Part shown: positions 1 through 6,277 of the stretch, one piece after another
Position numbering within the stretch: the first letter of the stretch is position 1
Layout of the letters: every line of letters starts with the position of its first letter
Assembly (NCBI GenBank): GCA_964510315.1
Contig: CAZEAP010000047.1
Span: 1 to 14,552 of the forward strand
Source of the DNA: CAZEAP01 sp964510315
GTDB taxonomy: Bacteria; Planctomycetota; Brocadiia; SM23-32
Reading direction: 5' to 3'
DNA length: 14,552 nucleotides
Program-made: the position numbers and the translations under genes
The notes under the pieces: model-generated
The model's input: the letters and a program-made list of their open reading frames with translations, nothing else
What the model was told of the DNA's origin: nothing
Databases searched by the model: none

Positions 1-580
1 GCGGGCGATTCAGCCCGTGCGGCACATGGGATTCGCCCGCCTCGCGGCGGGCTCCGGTTTGGGGGGGGTAGCCCCTCTGTCCCCGGGGTTCCCCCAACGT
101 ACGCGTTTACCGTTCAGAAGGAGACCGTGTTTCTTAGGGTTCAAACCAGCGGTGAGGCCGGGCCAAGGATGGCCCGGCACTGCGACCTGGAAGGTCGCGC
201 CACAACATGCCCCCCGGCTGTAGCGCGAGCATCCCTGCTCGCAGTGGCGGTGCTTCCAGCGCCGCCTGCTGTTCGCGCACGCTAAACATGTACCCCCCAA
301 CGGGGATCGCCCCGGGCTACGTCTGAGTCGGCCGCCATCCGGCGGCCTGAACGTTCGGCTGAACAGCGGTGTCGGGAAAATGGCGGGCTTCCTTTTCCCG
401 GTGTGTACCTCTTCACCGGATGGCCCCGGGAGCGGTGTGAGTCGCCACCGCCCCCTGGCCGGACGGCATCGAGACCCACAACACTGACTCCCGTACTGCC
501 ACGGCGGACGCCGATCAGCCCGCCACACCCTCACTGGGCGTTGACACCGTCTGACCACCGGGGCAGTCGCCCCGAATCCT
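1..580. other. Gene-free leader region rich in perfect hairpins
   Basis: I see no credible gene here. Open frames exist on both strands, but they have biased, arginine/proline-rich compositions and no recognisable domain. The stretch instead holds a run of short inverted repeats with perfect or near-perfect stems: 35-52 (loop TCGC), 157-178 (loop AAGGAT), 182-198 (loop GGA), 225-242 (loop TCCC), 246-266 (loop TTCCA, one G-T pair), 330-347 (loop ATCC), 373-400 (8-bp stem, 12-nt loop) and 559-574 (loop AGTC). The density exceeds what one transcription terminator needs. It could be a compound REP-like repeat, a structured non-coding RNA, or the edge of a repeat block that continues left of the window. 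Confidence 0.55.
285..353 (+). repeat. Interspersed repeat, copy A (inverted partner at 14484-14552)
   Basis: Read on the plus strand this 69-bp stretch matches the reverse complement of 14484-14552 at 62 of 69 positions by hand alignment. Similarity stops at about 353. Three of the seven differences fall together in the loop of a hairpin (ATCC here, TGAC in the other copy), while the 7-bp stem GGCCGCC/GGCGGCC is unchanged. This suggests the structure is maintained or copied as a unit. Copy B runs to the window edge, so the true repeat may be longer and could include the hairpins at 35-266. Confidence 0.75.
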
Positions 581-582
581 AC

Positions 583-611
583 TTGAGTACCACCGTCTAC
601 ACCGCTATTCT
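583..611 (+). promoter_or_regulatory. Sigma70-like promoter for the hsdM stub/TA run
   Basis: TTGAGT (583-588) and TATTCT (606-611) are spaced by 17 bp, each matching the sigma70 consensus at four of six positions. Transcription would start near 618, about 70 nt before the ATG at 687. A TTGACA at 541-546 has no matching -10 box. This is pattern matching only. Confidence 0.4.
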
Positions 612-686
612 ACCTGTGCCTATCATCTGTTTGGGCGCGGGCCGGTCCCGGGCAGCAGCATCGACTTGAGACCGACGAGGTCACGC

Positions 687-953
687 ATGGGCGAGAAGAA
701 CAACGGGTCGGGCGCTAACCTCGGCTTCGAAAACAGGTTATGGGAGGCGGCCGACAAACTTCGCGGGCACATGGACGCCTCGGAGTACAAGCACGTGGTG
801 CTCGGGCTGATCTTCCTCAAATACATCTCCGACCGGTTCGAACAGAAGATGCCGAAGCTTGTCGCCAGGCTCCAGGAGCAGTTCGATGAGGCCGGCATCC
901 TGGAGAAGCAGATCGGCCAGAAGCTGGAGCAGTTCGGCTTCGGCGAGGGATGA
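687..953 (+). CDS. hsdM: Type I restriction-modification HsdM N-terminal stub (truncated)
   Basis: The 88-residue product matches the HsdM N-terminal helical domain (HsdM_N type): a start region with FENRLWEAADKLRG, then SEYKHVVLGLIFLKYISDRFEQ, the typical conserved core of type I methyltransferase subunits. In complete HsdM (about 500 residues) this domain leads into the SAM-binding methyltransferase with an NPPF/NPPY motif. Here the frame stops about 40 residues after the core, so no catalytic part is present and it cannot methylate DNA by itself. The ATG at 687 is preferred over the TTG at 666 because GAGG lies at 677-680, 6 nt upstream. No hsdS or hsdR is visible. It is either a deletion remnant or a small protein retaining the domain. 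Its stop overlaps a possible ATG (950) of the next frame. Confidence 0.8.
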   Translation: MGEKNNGSGANLGFENRLWEAADKLRGHMDASEYKHVVLGLIFLKYISDRFEQKMPKLVARLQEQFDEAGILEKQIGQKLEQFGFGEG

Positions 954-967
954 AGTCAACTGGCCGC

Positions 968-974
968 GGAGGTG
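968..974 (+). promoter_or_regulatory. Strong Shine-Dalgarno deciding the DUF4258 start
   Basis: GGAGGTG ends 8 nt before the ATG at 983. It favours that start over the ATG at 950, which overlaps the hsdM stub stop as ATGA but has only GCGAGGG just upstream. Confidence 0.55.
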
Positions 975-982
975 GCCGGATA

Positions 983-1288
983 ATGGATAGTGGGTCGGAA
1001 CGGGATTTCGAGAAGGTCCTGTTCAGCGGTCACGCCGTGAGCCGCATGTTCGAACGGGGCCTCAGCAAAGACGACGTGCTGGGCGTTGTCCAGGGCGGCG
1101 AGGTGATCGCCGAATACCCCGACGACGAGCCCTACCCGAGTTGCCTGCTCCTCGGCTTCGTGCGGGGGCGGCCCGTCCACGTCGTTCTCGCCCACGAGAG
1201 CGAGACCGACACGGCCGTCGTCGTGACGGCATACGAGCCCGATCCGGGCCTGTGGAGTGATGATTTCAGAACGAGGAGAGAACCATGA
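983..1288 (+). CDS. DUF4258 family protein, probable toxin of a TA pair
   Basis: The 101-residue product has the usual DUF4258 layout: HAVSRMFERGLS near residues 17-28, then a short helix, VIAEYPDDEPYPS (residues 41-53), a beta stretch LLLGFVRGRPVHVVLA, and a closing VVVTAYEPD. Family members are small alpha/beta proteins often paired with a YgiT/MqsA-type zinc-finger protein and are thought to be RNase-like toxins. That role is inferred from family and context. The next gene overlaps by ATGA (1285-1288), indicating translational coupling, as is usual for toxin-antitoxin operons. The start at 983 has a strong ribosome-binding site; a start at 950 would add 11 residues and overlap the hsdM stub. 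Confidence 0.82.
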   Translation: MDSGSERDFEKVLFSGHAVSRMFERGLSKDDVLGVVQGGEVIAEYPDDEPYPSCLLLGFVRGRPVHVVLAHESETDTAVVVTAYEPDPGLWSDDFRTRREP

Positions 1289-1518
1289 AGTGCGCCATCT
1301 GCAAGACCGGCACCACGCAGAGCGGGACGGCCACCGTCACGTTGGAGCGTGGAGGAACCACGGTCGTCATCAAGGACACCCCGGCCGAGGTCTGCCGCAA
1401 CTGCGGGGAGTACTACCTCTCGGAAGACGTCACCGCCCGGGTGCACGAGTTGGCCGAGGAGGCCGTCCGCCACGGCGCCGAGATCGAAGTGCTCCGCTAT
1501 GCGGCGGTTCCGGCCTGA
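1285..1518 (+). CDS. YgiT/MqsA-type zinc-finger protein, probable antitoxin
   Basis: The 77-residue product has two CxxC pairs, C3/C6 and C37/C40, separated by a beta-rich segment. This is the zinc-binding half of MqsA (YgiT-type zinc finger), which contacts the toxin. The DNA-binding helix-turn-helix half of full MqsA is missing; the C-terminus is a short helix followed by EIEVLRYAAVPA. Such short versions commonly sit next to DUF4258 or MqsR-like toxins. AGGAGAG precedes the ATG, and the start overlaps the DUF4258 stop by 4 nt. Without an HTH, self-repression of the operon by this protein is unlikely. Confidence 0.85.
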   Translation: MKCAICKTGTTQSGTATVTLERGGTTVVIKDTPAEVCRNCGEYYLSEDVTARVHELAEEAVRHGAEIEVLRYAAVPA

Positions 1519-1654
1519 GGTGGCCACAGGCAGGACACAAGAGGGTGGAAGGAACGAAATATGGGCGGACTACAGATACCGGAGGAGACGCGCCGCCGGA
1601 GCGCGGTGCGGCGCATATCGAGCATTCATGGCGCCGAACGGTGCTCGATAGTAG

Positions 1655-1681
1655 GGGCGGGCCGGTTCAACTGGTCCGCCC
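1655..1681. terminator. Hairpin downstream of the TA pair, possible terminator
   Basis: An 11-bp stem (1655-1665 with 1671-1681; two G-T pairs) closes a 5-nt loop TTCAA. It lies about 140 nt after the zinc-finger stop. No T-run follows, so a classic intrinsic terminator is not shown. The loop resembles a T-psi-C motif, but the rest of a tRNA is absent. Confidence 0.3.
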
Positions 1682-1757
1682 GCAGGCGCCAGGTGCGGCA
1701 TCATCCGTGCCTCCCGCGCCTGAGCACCCCCACAGCGCAAATGCGTTCGCAACGACC

Positions 1758-1785
1758 TTGACTCAACGACATATGAGCCTACACT
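1758..1785 (+). promoter_or_regulatory. Sigma70-like promoter for the protease gene
   Basis: TTGACT (1758-1763) and TACACT (1780-1785) are spaced by 16 bp, matching consensus at five and four of six positions. Transcription would begin near 1792, roughly 140 nt before the ATG at 1933. Confidence 0.5.
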
Positions 1786-1932
1786 GAAGGCTGCCCAACA
1801 GGAATGCTCCAGGGCCCGGCCGCACCGACCAGCATGGCAAGTCGCCTGCTTGAGCGGAAGCGGCGCGACCGGCAAGGCTGGGCGTAGGCAGTGATCAGAG
1901 TCTCCGCCTTTCATTTGAGGACTCGGTTGGGT

Positions 1933-3237
1933 ATGGGCAAGGATGCCGCCGGAAGTATCCGCAAGGGCCACCTGTCTCATATCTTGGCGTTAGCTGTGTT
2001 CGTCGTCTCCAGCGGCAGTTCGTGTTCTTACCATGGGGAACTCCGCCCTGCGGTTCGTCCGGCAGGAGAGGACAATGCCGCGGCGATCCAGCTGACCGCT
2101 GCGGTTGTGCAGGGAGCCGATGCCAAGTCTTCGTGGAGGTACTCTGAAGGCTGGGAGACATACGAGATAAGCTACTATCCGGGACTCGGAGGAGCCACTC
2201 GGGACTCTCTTGCGGGGCTGTTCGAGCGGATCAGCCTTGTTGAGTCGGTTGCCGAAGCGCCAGACAACGCACTGCTGGTCTTTCCGGCATTAGAGGTTAA
2301 CCTCGTACACGCCAACAGGGCATGGGGCCAGCGCTCCTTCAAGATAGCTGTCAGCTTGCTCTTGGAGCGCGGACGCACTCGGTATCTCTTGGGGCACTAT
2401 CGGGAGCAAGGGAAGTTTCTCTACAGCCCCCCGGCTGGCCGCCACATCACGAGTTTTTTGACAGGCCTCTCCTTGTTCACGTTGGCGCCAATCACTGAAA
2501 GCTATGGCGTGCATATCTCGGGTAAGCACGGCAAGAGGCTTCTCGAAGACGCTGTCGGTGAATGTCTCGAAAGGCTGTCGGAGCGAATTGCACGGGACCG
2601 CCAAAGGCTGGTCGGTGCAGCGAAGGGACCGGTCGTGCCGGGAAAGGCGGGCGCCGAAGGCCAGCCAGACCATAGTGTCCCGTCCCAATACGAGGACTTC
2701 TTAGATGCCGTGGTGGTGATCCGCACCTCCCGCGGTACGGGTAGCGGTTTCTTTGCAAGTCCAGTGGGCCACATTGTTACTAATGCACACGTAGTTGGCA
2801 CGGATTCAACAGTGTCGATTCGCTTCCGGTCTGGGCTGACACAGCGAGCGCAGGTTCTGGGAAGCGACGAGAGCAGGGACGTTGCGCTTCTACGAGGTCC
2901 TACCGGCCATGAGTGGCTTGCTTTGGGAACGCCCGACCGTTCCATGGTAGCGAAAGATGTGCTGGCTATAGGCTGCGCGCTAGGGCTGTTGGACTGGACA
3001 ATGTCTAAAGGCATAGTTAGTGCCCTGCGGGAATTCGGCGGGGTCCACGTTGTCCAGACAGATGCAGCCATAAATCGCGGCAACAGCGGGGGGCCCTTGA
3101 TCTTGGCTGATACCGGGAAGGTAGTCGGGGTTAATACCTTCGGATTCAGTAAGGAGCAAGCGGAGGGATTGAGCTTCGCGATCTCAGCAGCGGAGGTCGT
3201 GGACGCGTTTCCGGCATTAGTGAGCCGCCCGGACTAA
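1933..3237 (+). CDS. Probable lipoprotein with C-terminal trypsin/HtrA-like serine protease domain
   Basis: Starting at the ATG at 1933 (GAGGA 11 nt upstream) the product has 434 residues. A basic N-terminus is followed by a hydrophobic stretch ILALAVFVVSSGSSC whose Cys31 may be a lipidation site, although the lipobox is imperfect. Residues about 45-235 are an unrecognised domain ending in a helix EDAVGECLERLSERI, reminiscent of small outer-membrane lipoproteins. Residues about 255-430 form a chymotrypsin fold with a complete triad: His286 (TNAHVV), Asp316 (SRDVALL) and Ser385 (GNSGGP). No PDZ domain follows, unlike DegP/HtrA, whose usual length is also about 450. It probably acts in the periplasm on proteins. 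Base composition is lower in GC than the metabolic genes. The GTG at 1891 would add 14 residues and an overlong n-region. Confidence 0.85.
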   Translation: MGKDAAGSIRKGHLSHILALAVFVVSSGSSCSYHGELRPAVRPAGEDNAAAIQLTAAVVQGADAKSSWRYSEGWETYEISYYPGLGGATRDSLAGLFERISLVESVAEAPDNALLVFPALEVNLVHANRAWGQRSFKIAVSLLLERGRTRYLLGHYREQGKFLYSPPAGRHITSFLTGLSLFTLAPITESYGVHISGKHGKRLLEDAVGECLERLSERIARDRQRLVGAAKGPVVPGKAGAEGQPDHSVPSQYEDFLDAVVVIRTSRGTGSGFFASPVGHIVTNAHVVGTDSTVSIRFRSGLTQRAQVLGSDESRDVALLRGPTGHEWLALGTPDRSMVAKDVLAIGCALGLLDWTMSKGIVSALREFGGVHVVQTDAAINRGNSGGPLILADTGKVVGVNTFGFSKEQAEGLSFAISAAEVVDAFPALVSRPD

Positions 3238-3402
3238 CGCTTGCTTATTGAGTGCCCGCCGGCGACCGCGTTGCTTTTACGGGTCGTAGCGGCTGCGGCG
3301 GCATAAGCTGTACATTCGGTTGCCTCCGTTCAGTCTCAATCTGATGCCCTCGCCGACAGGAACTGCGCAGATTTCTTCCCTCTGGGCATGAGGTAGTTGC
3401 CT

Positions 3403-3909
3403 ATGAAAGTAGCGTTGGACGCAAACTGCTTCATCGATGCTTGCCGGCCCTGCTCTCCGGCCTATTCAGCCATGCAGCTTATTCTCGCTGCATGGAAAGG
3501 CGGGAACGTTAAAGTCTTGGTCAGCCGCCATACACTCTCCGAACTCGCTCAAAAACCAGACCAAGCATATGATCTGGCCAGGCAATCCGGCGTTCTGCCG
3601 CATTACCCCCTCGGCACTTGGGACGAGCAAGTGGCATGCTGGGATGACCTGGCTGGTACATGGAATGATGCAAAGCGGAAGGAGGCGATCCAGCAGAAGC
3701 TGCAGGAATTAGCTAAGTCAGGCAATGATATCCGCGATCGAGGTCCCTACATCGACGCGCTTGCAGCTGGCGTGGACGCGTTTGTCACCTCAGATAAGCA
3801 CCTTGCTGCCAGCGCTGCTGCGGAAAGGATCGAGCAACGCTTCGCGCTACGCATCATCACCCCTCAAGCGCTCGCCTCAGAACTCGAACAGGGGCTGTCC
3901 GGAGGGTGA
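3403..3909 (+). CDS. PIN-domain nuclease-like protein
   Basis: The 168-residue product has the PIN pattern: an N-terminal strand with Asp6 (VALDANCF), Glu47 in TLSEL, Asp118 (IDALAAGVDA) and Asp131 (FVTSDKHL). These four acidic residues would bind the metal used for RNA cleavage. PIN proteins of this length are often VapC-type toxins, but no small antitoxin frame precedes it: 3238-3402 holds no gene I can support. It may be an orphan toxin, or its partner may be elsewhere. The ATG at 3403 is preferred to TTG at 3397 because GAGGT sits at 3390-3394, 8 nt upstream. Like the protease before it, it has a lower GC content than the metabolic genes. Confidence 0.8.
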   Translation: MKVALDANCFIDACRPCSPAYSAMQLILAAWKGGNVKVLVSRHTLSELAQKPDQAYDLARQSGVLPHYPLGTWDEQVACWDDLAGTWNDAKRKEAIQQKLQELAKSGNDIRDRGPYIDALAAGVDAFVTSDKHLAASAAAERIEQRFALRIITPQALASELEQGLSGG

Positions 3910-3914
3910 GCTGT

Positions 3915-4073
3915 GGCTGCGTCTTCCAGCAAGAGATCCGGTAATGCCTCCAACGCCCCGGCCCCGTCGAGCAGCGTCGGGTCGGTGTAGACGTTCCCGC
4001 CAGACGGCCGGCGGGCAGGCATGGTGAGGTCGAGGGACCTGTCCTGAGCCTGGCCGCCGTGAACTCCCTCCAA
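3915..4073 (-). pseudogene. Remnant of a tyrosine recombinase (integrase) C-terminus
   Basis: On the minus strand this open stretch encodes LDLTM, an 8-residue insertion PARRPSGG, then NVYTDPTLLDGAGALEALP. In tyrosine integrases the motif LTM-x-x-YTDP-x-LLD-x-x-x-AL-x-x-LP follows the last catalytic His/Trp and contains the nucleophilic Tyr (codon 3987-3989). Nothing upstream on that strand shows the rest of the catalytic domain (R-K-H-x-x-R), so only the tail survives. The insertion is coded by 3996-4019, which holds a hairpin. Assignment rests on my memory of the motif and could be chance, so confidence is moderate. It would support past integration beside the lower-GC genes. Confidence 0.42.
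3996..4015. repeat. Small palindrome inside the integrase remnant
   Basis: CCCGCC (3996-4001) pairs with GGCGGG (4010-4015). Read on the minus strand, GCCGTCTGGCGG matches 11 of 12 bases of the hairpin in repeat copy B (GCCGTCAGGCGG on the plus strand). It corresponds to the extra residues in the recombinase motif, so it may be an inserted palindromic unit. Confidence 0.35.
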
Positions 4074-4197
4074 CTCTCGAAGCAGGACTGGCGCCCCTCG
4101 GCCGTTCGAGGCCCCTCACAGCAAGGAGGCTCAAGGCAGGCGAGCGGTTTGCCGAGGTGTCCCTTCGACGTGCCCCTCGACGGGGCTCGGGACGGGC

Positions 4198-5517
4198 TCA
4201 GGGGAGTCTCGCCGCCAACTCCTCCACCAGTTCTGCGTTCTCCGGCAGGTCGGCCACGTTCCGGTTCTCCGCAGCGTCCACTTCGTGATCGTAGAGCATC
4301 CGCGCGGTCACGGTCTCCTCCCGGTCGGTCCACTCCGTGTAGAGGTAGCGATCGGTGCGCACCGAATCGCCGGCCTGGTAGCGGCTGAACGCGGCCGCCT
4401 TCCATTCCGCCGCCCCCCGCCCCAGCAGCGGCACCATGCTCGTGCCGGCCAGGTGGTCCGGCAGGGGCAGGTCCGACAGCTCACACAGCGTGGGATAGAT
4501 GTCCACGAACTCCACCAGCTCGCTCCGCTCCACTCCGCGCCCCATCCCGGAGTAGCGCACGATCAGCGGCGCGTTCAGCGAAGTGTTGAAGTTACAGTGC
4601 TTGCACCACAGCCCGTGTTCGCCGAGCTGCCAGCCGTGGTCGCCCCAGAGCACCACGATGGTGTTGCCGGCCAGGTCCAGGCGGTCCAGCTCGTCCAGCA
4701 CCCGGCCCACCTGGGCGTCGGTGTAGCTGGTCGCCGCATAGTATCCGTGCACCATGGAGCGGGAGAGTTCCTCGGAGAGCGCCCCCTGCGCGGGAATGCC
4801 CAGGTAGGCCCGCAGCTCGCCCCAGTTGTGGAGTGCCTCTCCCGGCGCGTTCTCCGGCGGATACGGGTTGTCGGCCAGGTCCACCTCCTCGCGCCGGTAG
4901 TAATCCCAGTAGCGCTCCGGCGCGTTGAACGGCAGGTGGGGCTTCAGGAACCCGACGGCCAGGAACCACGGCTCACCCGTGCGGGCCAGCCGGCCGAGGT
5001 CCTCCATGGCGCGTTCGGCCGTCTGCCCGTCGAAGTAGGCGTTGTCGGGGACGTCGGCGCACTCGTAGGGCCGGCCCTTGTCGCCGTTTCCCGGCTCCGG
5101 CTTGCTCTCCTCCAGCAGGTAATTGCGCCAGTCCCCGTCCTCCGGCCGGGGGCGCCACGGTTCGTCGCTCCAGCTCCGCTCGGCGCAGTCGGTGCGGTGG
5201 TGGAAGACCTTCCCGCGCGAGATCGTCACGTAGCCGTGCTCGCGGAAATGCTGCGGCAGCGTGAGGGCGTCGGGCAGGTCCTCCTCGACCCACGTGGAGT
5301 AATTGGTGAAGCGATCGCGCTCGGGTCGGACGCCGGTCAACAGGCTGGCCCGCGTGGCGCCGCAGACCGGCACCTGGCAGTAGGCGCGCTCGAACAGGAC
5401 GCCGTGCGCCGCCAGCCCGTCCATGTTCGGGGTTATCATCTGCGAGCGGCCGTAGCAGGCGAGCTGCGGCCGCAGGTCGTCGATCGCGATGAACAGAACG
5501 TTCGGTCTGTCGGGCAT
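4198..5517 (-). CDS. Iduronate-2-sulfatase-like sulfatase
   Basis: The 439-residue product is a formylglycine-dependent sulfatase of the alkaline-phosphatase superfamily. It hydrolyses a sulfate ester; the substrate cannot be read from sequence. Seen motifs: NVLFIAIDDLRPQLACYG with metal ligands Asp13/Asp14; the modification site C52-G-A-T-R56 (Cys type, Ala in place of the usual Pro); GKVFH with Lys103 and His106, typical of iduronate-2-sulfatases; KPHLPF at 192-197; and GDHGWQLGEHG with Asp293/His294. No signal peptide is visible from the ATG at 5517, which has GAGAGG 5 nt upstream, so the enzyme may be cytoplasmic. A longer frame to 5601 lacks support. Family length is usually 450-550, so this is compact but complete. 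Confidence 0.93.
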   Translation of the reverse strand: MPDRPNVLFIAIDDLRPQLACYGRSQMITPNMDGLAAHGVLFERAYCQVPVCGATRASLLTGVRPERDRFTNYSTWVEEDLPDALTLPQHFREHGYVTISRGKVFHHRTDCAERSWSDEPWRPRPEDGDWRNYLLEESKPEPGNGDKGRPYECADVPDNAYFDGQTAERAMEDLGRLARTGEPWFLAVGFLKPHLPFNAPERYWDYYRREEVDLADNPYPPENAPGEALHNWGELRAYLGIPAQGALSEELSRSMVHGYYAATSYTDAQVGRVLDELDRLDLAGNTIVVLWGDHGWQLGEHGLWCKHCNFNTSLNAPLIVRYSGMGRGVERSELVEFVDIYPTLCELSDLPLPDHLAGTSMVPLLGRGAAEWKAAAFSRYQAGDSVRTDRYLYTEWTDREETVTARMLYDHEVDAAENRNVADLPENAELVEELAARLP

Positions 5518-5573
5518 CTGGTCCTCTCCCGGTTCACAGCTTCGGAGTGCCCCAAACGCCAATTCACCCGGCC

Positions 5574-5601
5574 AGTTTACAGCCCACGGCGGGAACGGCA
5601 A
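5574..5601 (-). promoter_or_regulatory. Sigma70-like promoter for sulfatase 1
   Basis: On the minus strand TTGCCG (5601-5596) and TAAACT (5579-5574) are 16 bp apart. Transcription would start near 5567, about 50 nt before the ATG at 5517. Confidence 0.4.
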
Positions 5602-5680
5602 GGTCGAGCCCGCCGGAAGGCCGAAAACCGGGGTTTACGGCCGGTGCGCATCCTCCGGGCGGACAATGACGCACGCACGG

Positions 5681-5708
5681 TTGACGGCCGGCCCGCAGGT
5701 GGTAGGGT
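5681..5708 (+). promoter_or_regulatory. Sigma70-like promoter for the PNPOx-like gene
   Basis: TTGACG (5681-5686) and TAGGGT (5703-5708) are spaced by 16 bp, a form common in high-GC bacteria. The leader to the ATG at 5824 would be about 110 nt. The 306-bp gap between the divergent genes holds nothing else I recognise. Confidence 0.45.
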
Positions 5709-5823
5709 GTGGGATTCCGGACGGCGCGCCGGGCCGTGCTGAGGGCCTCCGGCGCGGAGAGCGGGGTCGTGGCGACAGTGAGTCCGCGGCGCCGCGAAAC
5801 TTCAAATTGAAGGAGCTGCACCG

Positions 5824-6201
5824 ATGGCTGCATTGCCCGAAGCCGTGATCGAAGCATGGGAAAACCCCAAGGGTCCGGCGATCTTCGGCACCGTCTCTGA
5901 GGACGGCACGCCGAACGTTGTCTACGTCGGATGCCTCGGACGGCGGGGGAACGACACGCTGGTGGTCGCCGACAACTACTTCCACAAGACCCGCCGCAAC
6001 ATCCAGGCCGGCTCCAAAGGGTCCTTCCTGTTCATGGGCGGGGACGGCAACGCCTACCAGGTCAAAGGCTCCCTGGAGTACCACACCGAAGGTCCGGTCT
6101 TCGAGGAGATGCAGGACTGGAACCCCGAGAAGCATCCGGGCCATGCAGCGGTCACCTTAACGGTTGAGGCCGTCTACTCGGGAGCCGACAAGCTGGCGTA
6201 G
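5824..6201 (+). CDS. Pyridoxamine 5'-phosphate oxidase-like flavin-binding protein
   Basis: The 125-residue product has the split-barrel pattern of the PNPOx-like superfamily: an N-terminal helix, then a strand IFGTVSEDGTPNVVYVG (residues 20-36), LVVADNYFHKTRRNIQAGSKGSFLFM (residues 47-71) where the conserved KTRRN segment would contact the FMN phosphate, and a closing strand AAVTLTVEAVYSG. Short members bind FMN, F420 or heme and are usually of unknown substrate; true PdxH is about 210 residues, so this is not the B6 pathway enzyme. AAGGAG lies 8 nt before the ATG. It is divergent from sulfatase 1 and convergent with the FAD protein, and is probably transcribed alone. Confidence 0.85.
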   Translation: MAALPEAVIEAWENPKGPAIFGTVSEDGTPNVVYVGCLGRRGNDTLVVADNYFHKTRRNIQAGSKGSFLFMGGDGNAYQVKGSLEYHTEGPVFEEMQDWNPEKHPGHAAVTLTVEAVYSGADKLA

Positions 6202-6231
6202 CAGGACGCAGGGCTTGACTCTTCGCGGCGT

Positions 6232-6246
6232 CCCGCCGGGGGCGGG
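6232..6246. terminator. Hairpin between convergent genes, possible bidirectional terminator
   Basis: CCCGCC-GGG-GGCGGG is a perfect 6-bp stem in the 76-bp gap between the PNPOx-like gene and the FAD protein. A second stem CGGGC/GCCCG follows at 6252-6265. No T-run follows either stem, so intrinsic termination is only a guess from position. Confidence 0.3.
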
Positions 6247-6277
6247 CAAGCCGGGCCCGAGCCCGAATTCTCAACCG

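Larger units (their letters stand above)
1519..1932. other. Intergenic region with one strong hairpin and a promoter
   Basis: I find no convincing gene between the zinc-finger protein and the protease. It holds a strong hairpin at 1655-1681 and a promoter-like pair at 1758-1785, listed separately. A short plus-strand frame at 1561-1761 has no recognisable domain. A GTG at 1891 is an alternative start for the protease gene. Confidence 0.5.

Noticed and set aside
10..558. Minus-strand open frame of 182 codons over the hairpin region
   Set aside because: Arg/Pro/Gly-rich with no domain; it runs through the inverted repeats and the dispersed repeat, so it is probably fortuitous.
1655..1690. tRNA-like GGTTCAA element
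   Set aside because: The loop resembles a T-psi-C arm, but the stem is too long and no acceptor, D or anticodon arm can be formed around it.
1257..1787. Plus-strand frame overlapping the zinc-finger gene
   Set aside because: Overlaps the CxxC/CxxC gene in another frame; the tail over the intergenic part has no domain or ribosome-binding site.
4285..5742. Long plus-strand open frame (485 codons)
   Set aside because: It lies opposite sulfatase 1, whose motifs are unmistakable. The antisense product is rich in Val/Arg/Gln/Pro with no domain, as expected opposite a high-GC gene.
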